From Actinomycetes bacterium (GTDB taxonomy: Bacteria > Actinomycetota > Acidimicrobiia > Acidimicrobiales > Palsa-688): a stretch of 41,260 nucleotides of DNA. The translations under genes and the position numbers were made by a program. The stretch covers positions 1-41,260 of the forward strand of contig JAKCEB010000004.1 in the NCBI GenBank assembly GCA_021838305.1, given 5' to 3'. The notes below the pieces were generated by a model. It saw nothing but the letters and a program-made list of their open reading frames with translations. It was not told the origin of the DNA and searched no databases. Positions 37,486 through 41,260 of the stretch are shown here, piece by piece; the stretch's first letter is position 1, and each line of letters opens with the position of its first letter.

Positions 37486-39078
37486 TTACGCGGTTTCGAC
37501 TGCTTCCTGCGGCCACGGGGCTAGGCGGGCCTCGCGCAATAGGCGCCGTTCGTCGACCTTGCTCGATGTGCTGAGCGGCAGTTCGGGTGTAACGATGATC
37601 CGGTCCGGCAGCATAGTTGTGGGAAGAACGGCTGCTGCGCGATCTCGGACCGCAAGGTGATCCATACCAGTATCGACTACGACGAAAGCTGCGACGCCCA
37701 GCGTGCCTTCGTTGTCGAAGGTTGCGATTGCCGCTGCTTGAACGCCGCTGAGCTTCGTCAGCTCCTCGGCAATCTCGACCAACGAGAGCCTTATCCCGCT
37801 TCGCTTTATCACGCGGTCGGCTCGTCCCAAAAAGGCATAGTGGCCGCGCTCGTCGAGACGCATCAGATCGCCCGTCTTGTAGACGACCTCCCCCGGGACG
37901 GCATCGCATCTCAACACAGATGTCGTCAGCTCGGGAGCCTTCCAATAGCTCTCCATTAGTTGGCCGCCACCGACATAGAGCTCGCCCACTTCGCCCGGAG
38001 TGTTGACGGGCGTGCCGTCCGACTTGAGGAGGTGGAAGCTTGTCCCCCGGTGCGGACCTCCAATCGGAACATAGCCACCGGCCAACAACTCAGGAGTCAA
38101 CTCGAAGTCCGAAACCGTGATCGTCGTCTCGGTTGGCCCGTAGCGGTTGATTACTCTGATCGACGGCTTGACGTCCCAAATGGAGTTCACTTCGCTGCAC
38201 GAGGCGGCTTCCCCGCCAAGCGCAACCACTTGGACGGCACTGTTGGCGAACCCTGAAAGACCTCGTCCGGTCAGAAGGAGTCTGAGAAAGCTCGGGGAGA
38301 AACTGACCGAGTTGATCTCATGGCGAGCGAGGGCGGAGAAGTAAGCGCGCGGAAAGGCCAGTGAGCTTCGTTCCGGTATGACGAGTAAGCCGCCGTAGTA
38401 CAGCGTCGGGAAGATCGTCGAGAACGAGCCGTCGAAATGGACTGGCGACACGCAAAGGGCGCGGGTGTCGATGTCGACGGGTTGAATTCTCCCGATCTCG
38501 GCCACGGAGGACGCGAAGGCCGAGCTAGAGATCATCGCCCCTTTCGGCGATCCGGTCGTACCTGAGGTATAGATGGCGTAAGCGAGTCGGCCAGCTCGGG
38601 GCGTAGGTGCCTCGAAGTCCGCGGCCGGACGAGCGAGGTCACGATAACGGACCGCCCTGTGCTCCGGTGGAAAGATCTCTGTCTGATCAGCAAATATCAC
38701 TAAATGCGGTTCGCAGTCGGAGATGATCGCCGCTTGGCGCTCGTGCGGGTCCGAGACCGACACCGGCACGAACATGGCCCCGAGCCAGTTGCAGGCGAGT
38801 GCAGCCACGACGAAGTCTACGGAGTTGCCGATCAGCAGAACGACTCGGCTGTCCACGCCGGCGCCAAGATTCGCTATTCCGGTGGCGACTCGGCGGATCT
38901 CATCGGCGAGATCGGCGTACGAAATCTCGCGATCCAGGTCCTTGACGGCCGGACGGTCGCCGAGCAGTTCGGCGTTTGCAAGCACAGCCGAAAGCACGTC
39001 AGCTTGTAGGTCAGGTTCCGGGGTGGTGATGGGCGGGCCGCCCGCTCCGGTCCGATTCCCGACATCGTTAGTGCGCAT
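37486..39078 (-). CDS. Stand-alone amino-acid-type adenylation enzyme (AMP-dependent ligase)
   Basis: Adenylate-forming enzyme of 530 residues that activates a carboxylic acid with ATP and could load it on a carrier protein. Core motifs are A3 YTSGTTGSPKG (170-180), A5 NRYGPTE (311-317), A7 YKTGDLM (400-406), A8 GRADRVIKRSG (418-428) and the A10 lysine, Lys507, in LPLSTSSKVDE. The A4 segment HFDGSFS (214-220) keeps the Asp that contacts the alpha-amino group in NRPS adenylation domains, so the substrate is probably an amino acid. No condensation, carrier or thioesterase domain is attached; the single ACP of the window (27088-27336) is the obvious partner. ATG 39078 has a TAACAT -10 hexamer 7 nt upstream. 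Start GTG 39081 is the alternative. First gene of a ligase-metA-metY unit. Confidence 0.88.
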   Translation of the reverse strand: MRTNDVGNRTGAGGPPITTPEPDLQADVLSAVLANAELLGDRPAVKDLDREISYADLADEIRRVATGIANLGAGVDSRVVLLIGNSVDFVVAALACNWLGAMFVPVSVSDPHERQAAIISDCEPHLVIFADQTEIFPPEHRAVRYRDLARPAADFEAPTPRAGRLAYAIYTSGTTGSPKGAMISSSAFASSVAEIGRIQPVDIDTRALCVSPVHFDGSFSTIFPTLYYGGLLVIPERSSLAFPRAYFSALARHEINSVSFSPSFLRLLLTGRGLSGFANSAVQVVALGGEAASCSEVNSIWDVKPSIRVINRYGPTETTITVSDFELTPELLAGGYVPIGGPHRGTSFHLLKSDGTPVNTPGEVGELYVGGGQLMESYWKAPELTTSVLRCDAVPGEVVYKTGDLMRLDERGHYAFLGRADRVIKRSGIRLSLVEIAEELTKLSGVQAAAIATFDNEGTLGVAAFVVVDTGMDHLAVRDRAAAVLPTTMLPDRIIVTPELPLSTSSKVDERRLLREARLAPWPQEAVETA

Positions 39079-39085
39079 CACGTCG

Positions 39086-39091
39086 ATGTTA
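39086..39091 (-). promoter_or_regulatory. Putative -10 element (TAACAT) of the adenylation gene, leaderless
   Basis: On the minus strand TAACAT ends 7 nt before ATG 39078. No ribosome binding site is present, consistent with a leaderless mRNA reading the ligase, metA and metY genes. Confidence 0.4.
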
Positions 39092-39117
39092 TTCAGGAGA
39101 GTTGGGCTTGAGCGGTC

Positions 39118-39156
39118 CGCCCCGGATTCGAGCGCAGAGCTTGCGGATCAAGAGTC
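39118..39156. repeat. Degenerate direct repeat of the tRNA-Lys 3' half (relic att site)
   Basis: These 39 nt align to 39522-39563, the 3' half of the tRNA-Lys gene (T-arm through anticodon loop), with 34 identities and one 3-nt gap, in the same orientation. Conserved blocks are CGCCCC, GGATTCGA, TGCGGAT and AAGAGTC. Similarity stops just past the anticodon. A truncated 3'-half copy near the intact tRNA is what site-specific integration at a tRNA leaves behind. Together with 39248-39489 this accounts for the otherwise gene-free 39082-39519 stretch. Confidence 0.7.
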
Positions 39157-39247
39157 GAGGTAGTGCCGGCCGTCCCCGGTCTCGGGTTGTTGGCCTGCAG
39201 CGGGTCGAGCTCGGCCGGGGGGAGGTTGATCGGTTCAGCTGGGACGG

Positions 39248-39489
39248 TCATAGTGCCGCGACCGCGACGACGCCGGTCCCGGAGAAATCATCGCCGACGT
39301 CCAAGAGGTCGTGGGTCGACTTGGCCAAGCGTAAGAGAAGAGATCGCCGAAGTTGAGCCCGGCCGGGCGATCATCAAGAACGGGGAGGGCGTCGCAGCGC
39401 TCAGCGATGGCCATCAGGTCGGAGCCCAGCTTCCTTGTCCCCGCCACACGGCGGACCCGCTCCAGGCGCTCCCGAAGCGCGGGTGCCAC
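39248..39489 (-). pseudogene. Remnant of a vapBC toxin-antitoxin pair (vapB truncated, vapC tail frameshifted)
   Basis: Read on the minus strand, 39489 to about 39361 encodes RERLERVRRVAGTRK and MAIAERCDALPVLDDRPA, which match the C-terminal half of a VapB antitoxin of the Rv0623-like type. It joins in frame at about 39360 to LNFGDLFSYA, and after a one-base loss near 39330 continues as LAKSTHDLL and VGDDFSGT, the last 35 or so residues of a VapC PIN-domain toxin, ending with a TGA at 39248-39250. The N-terminus of VapB, its end and about 95 residues of VapC are missing, so neither protein can work. It lies 31 bp from the 3' end of tRNA-Lys. Confidence 0.75.
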
Positions 39490-39519
39490 GGCGGGTGGGT
39501 GGGGTTGGGTTGGTTGGGG

Positions 39520-39591
39520 TGCGCCCCCTGGGATTCGAACCCAGAACCTGCGGATTAAGAGTCCGTTGCTCTGCCATTGAGCTAGAGGCGC
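39520..39591 (-). tRNA. tRNA-Lys (anticodon CTT)
   Basis: 72 nt folding into a complete cloverleaf: acceptor GCGCCTC/GGGGCGC with A as discriminator, D-arm GCTC/GAGC, anticodon loop CTCTTAA with anticodon CTT, and T-arm CTGGG/CCCAG with loop TTCGAAT. CCA is not encoded. Its 3' half is repeated in degenerate form at 39118-39156. Confidence 0.96.
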
Positions 39592-39702
39592 AGCTGTCCG
39601 CCCTTTCGCCGAGTCGATCAGCTAGCCAAAAGCTCGGTTCGCTGATAGCTCGGTCGGGGCCGACGGCGATGTTACCCCAGACTTCGAGCACTTTCACGCA
39701 AG

Positions 39703-39779
39703 TGGGGTGACCGAGGGGACTTGAACCCCCGACCTCCAGGGCCACAACCTGGCGCTCTAACCAACTGAGCTACGGCCAC
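39703..39779 (-). tRNA. tRNA-His (anticodon GTG)
   Basis: Cloverleaf with acceptor GTGGCCG/CGGTCAC, anticodon stem CCAGG/CCTGG, loop TTGTGGC giving anticodon GTG, and T-arm GGGGG/CCCCT region with TTCAAGT. A G precedes the acceptor stem (39780), as expected for the G-1 of tRNA-His opposite C73, and CCA is encoded (39703-39705). It lies 111 bp upstream of tRNA-Lys on the same strand. Confidence 0.96.
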
Positions 39780-39842
39780 CAAGAAACCACTATTCTTTCA
39801 CATCCTGACGCTGCCAGTGCCGCATGACGGCTACGCCTCACA

Positions 39843-40571
39843 TCAGCCGGGTAATCCGGCTTGCAATATCGAGTCAAGTTCGAGCACAGCGAGAGAATCG
39901 CGTTCGCTCGATTTGTCATGTGCGAGCCCCTCCACCCTCCAGCCGTCACGTTCCGAGGTATAGCGAACGTGTAGGTGGCCGTGCACGACGAGCTTCGGCG
40001 CCGTGCGACGGACCGCCTCGTCGACGAGCGACCTCGCACGGCGGTCGTCGTCAAGGAGCGCTTGGGGGAAGGGGAGCGGCCGTAGAGGTGGACTCACTGC
40101 CGTGGGTGGTGTGTGCGTCGCAAGAACGTCGAGCGGCTCGTCGCCGAGGCGATCCACGTCCGATCGGGTGATTTCCTCGCCGGGCCACCAGTTGTGCCCT
40201 TCTCGGCGTAAAAAGCGGTCAAGGCTGACGGCGCCTCCGAGCGCGCCGAAACGCAGACCGTTCCACTCCCATCGCGCGCCTCTCGTCGCCCACGTCACCG
40301 ATTCACGCATCCGAACCAGGCCGCACTCGTCGGCGAAAGGTCGCCACTCTTCGAGCGCATCATGGTTCTCGTGATTCCCGTCGAGCCACACGAGGTGAGC
40401 TTCCGCTTTGCGGGCACACTGATCGACATGGTCGAGCCAGGCGTCTTCACGGCCGGGCCACAGCCCGAAGTCGCCCAGCTGCAAGATCCGCTGGCAACCG
40501 TTTCGAAGCGCGGCTTCACATGAGATACGGGCCCACTGCTCATTTCCGTGCCAGTCGCCGGCGAGCATCAC
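39843..40571 (-). CDS. Metallophosphoesterase family protein
   Basis: Calcineurin-like phosphoesterase of about 242 residues with a two-metal site. The five motif blocks are visible: GDWHGN near the N-terminus, LGDFGLW, LDGNHENHD, ATHTPPT and VHGHLHVRY. The second block is GDF rather than GDxxD, a common variant. Substrate unknown; relatives act on phosphomonoesters, diesters or nucleotides. GTG 40571 or ATG 40568 directly precede the first motif; the frame is open up to a GTG at 40640, which has AGGGG immediately beside it and no family similarity in the extra 23 residues. It sits among the tRNA genes, outside the polysaccharide locus. Confidence 0.85.
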   Translation of the reverse strand: MMLAGDWHGNEQWARISCEAALRNGCQRILQLGDFGLWPGREDAWLDHVDQCARKAEAHLVWLDGNHENHDALEEWRPFADECGLVRMRESVTWATRGARWEWNGLRFGALGGAVSLDRFLRREGHNWWPGEEITRSDVDRLGDEPLDVLATHTPPTAVSPPLRPLPFPQALLDDDRRARSLVDEAVRRTAPKLVVHGHLHVRYTSERDGWRVEGLAHDKSSERDSLAVLELDSILQAGLPG

Positions 40572-40716
40572 CCGGCCGCCGGCCGCTTCGCAGTCCGGAC
40601 CCGCGTCCGTGGCGCACGATCGGAAGTGAGCGGCAGGCACCCCTACATCATGTCGGACCTACTGATGAAGGAGCTCGATTCTCGGCGCGACGGCTGCAGT
40701 ATCGTCTAGAAGGCAA

Positions 40717-40790
40717 GCCCCTGTAGCTCAGCTGGATAGAGCGGCTGCCTTCTAAGCAGCGGGTCGCAGGTTCGAGTCCTGCCGGGGGCG
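40717..40790 (+). tRNA. tRNA-Arg (anticodon TCT)
   Basis: 74 nt with acceptor GCCCCTG/CGGGGGC, discriminator G, D-arm GCTC/GAGC, anticodon stem GCTGC/GCAGC with loop CTTCTAA (anticodon TCT), and T-arm GCAGG/CCTGC with loop TTCGAGT. CCA is not encoded. Confidence 0.96.
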
Positions 40791-40877
40791 CGCCGCGCCG
40801 TTCCGTTAGCGCACCCTACTCGGCTCGACCGGCAATAGCCCAGCGGCCCGACCCTTCCTCGAAGGCTGTTGTCGCAC

Positions 40878-40926
40878 AGACTGTGCGTGTAATTGCACGG
40901 AAAATGTGCAATTACACGCACAGTCT
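40878..40926. repeat. Perfect 21-bp inverted repeat with 7-nt loop
   Basis: Arms 40878-40898 and 40906-40926 are exact reverse complements, separated by GGAAAAT. It is AT-richer than its surroundings and lies between tRNA-Arg and the convergent end of the enoyl-CoA hydratase gene. It could be a bidirectional terminator, though no T-run follows either arm, or a REP-like or protein-binding element. No other copy is visible in this window. Confidence 0.8.
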
Positions 40927-41002
40927 TCAGTTTCAGGAGATGCGCCTGAAGGGCCGGATTAGACGGGATAACGCCCGGAACAGGCCGGGGCTGCCGCCAG
41001 AT

Positions 41003-41260
41003 TCAGGCCACCCAGAACGGCTTGCGCTTCGCTTTGAAGGCCGCGATACCCTCGGCTGCTGCCGGCGAGGCAAACAAGGCCGCCGAAATCTCCTGCGTCC
41101 AGGCCAATCCTTCGACAACCCCGCGCTGCGGAACTTCTCTCAGCAGCGACCTCGTAGCAGCGAGGGCGCCCGGCTCGCAGAGCGCAAGGTCATCGAGGTG
41201 CTCGTCGAGCGTGACGGACAGATCTGAGAGGGAAACGACAGACGTCACAAGCCCCGCCCG
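41003..41260 (-). CDS. Enoyl-CoA hydratase/isomerase family protein, 5' part cut by window
   Basis: The last 85 codons of a crotonase-fold protein, continuing beyond the window edge. The visible C-terminus has the trimerisation helices typical of the family: EPGALAATRSLLREV, then the acidic WTQEISAALFASPAAAEGIAAF and the ending KAKRKPFWVA, close to the common SxDxxEGxxAFxxKRxPxW pattern. It probably acts on acyl-CoA in fatty acid or related catabolism. The active-site part is not in the window, so activity cannot be judged. Unrelated to the polysaccharide locus. Confidence 0.85.
   Translation of the reverse strand, partial: RAGLVTSVVSLSDLSVTLDEHLDDLALCEPGALAATRSLLREVPQRGVVEGLAWTQEISAALFASPAAAEGIAAFKAKRKPFWVA

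Noticed and set aside
37139-37945. Minus-strand open frame of 268 codons bridging metA and the adenylation gene
   Set aside because: Out of frame with both genes, Arg-rich shadow sequence without recognisable motifs.
39401-39745. Open frames across tRNA-Lys with PWDSNPEPAD- or LEPRTCGLRV-like peptides
   Set aside because: They are translations of the tRNA gene on either strand, a well-known false-protein artefact.
40706-40921. Minus-strand frame of 71 codons ending in RTRTCDPLLRRQPLYPAELQG
   Set aside because: Its C-terminal part is antisense to tRNA-Arg and its N-terminal part is the inverted repeat; no family similarity.

Overview
The window looks like chromosomal DNA of a high-GC (about 60% by eye) Gram-positive bacterium of the Actinomycetota. 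The signs are a sortase-type LAFTG surface protein, a DUF4012 protein, a BY-kinase type Wzc, a remnant of an actinobacterial-style vapBC pair, and several genes that seem to be read from leaderless mRNAs (a TAnnnT hexamer 6-8 nt before the start codon). A deep-branching class such as Acidimicrobiia is possible, but that is only a guess.

Positions 1-31.5 kb are one large cell-surface polysaccharide locus. It encodes two export routes: an ABC exporter (Wzm/Wzt, 1-1910) and a Wzx/Wzy/Wzc-type system (flippase 25489-27078, polymerase 18502-19833, copolymerase/tyrosine kinase 19830-21704). An initiating polyprenyl-phosphate sugar-1-phosphate transferase (10220-11767) and eleven glycosyltransferases (nine GT-B/GT4-like, two GT2) accompany them. 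Nucleotide-sugar genes are incomplete: gmd and rmlC are present, their partner enzymes are not. Eight genes at 15299-25365 form a minus-strand operon whose members mostly overlap by 4-17 bp; the one large gap is 187 bp, before wzc. Unusual members are a stand-alone clpP (1966-2577), a large membrane-anchored glycoside hydrolase with an apparent propeller and a discoidin-like domain (11987-15313), a Pro/Thr-stalked LAFTG protein and a DUF4012 membrane protein.

Positions 27-39 kb carry what looks like a second, interleaved module: a small acyl carrier protein (27088-27336), a fused tandem alpha/beta-hydrolase (31546-33258), an FAD/NAD(P)-binding protein (33303-35171), an O-acylhomoserine sulfhydrylase homologue (35168-36460), a divergent MetA-type homoserine acyltransferase (36453-37400) and a stand-alone amino-acid-type adenylation enzyme (37486-39078). 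I infer a carrier-protein-bound, homoserine-derived amino acid pathway. It could make a small molecule or a substituent of the polysaccharide. The ligase + ACP + paired hydrolases resemble the accessory enzymes of exosortase-A/EPS loci, but the MetA/MetY/flavoprotein combination is not one I recognise. This is the best candidate for something undescribed.

Positions 39.1-41.26 kb are a chromosomal boundary. They hold tRNA-Lys(CTT), tRNA-His(GTG), tRNA-Arg(TCT), a metallophosphoesterase, a perfect 21-bp inverted repeat and the end of an enoyl-CoA hydratase gene. Between the polysaccharide locus and tRNA-Lys lies a decayed vapBC remnant. It is bracketed by the tRNA-Lys gene and a degenerate direct repeat of that tRNA's 3' half, which is the scar expected from a mobile element that once integrated at the tRNA.
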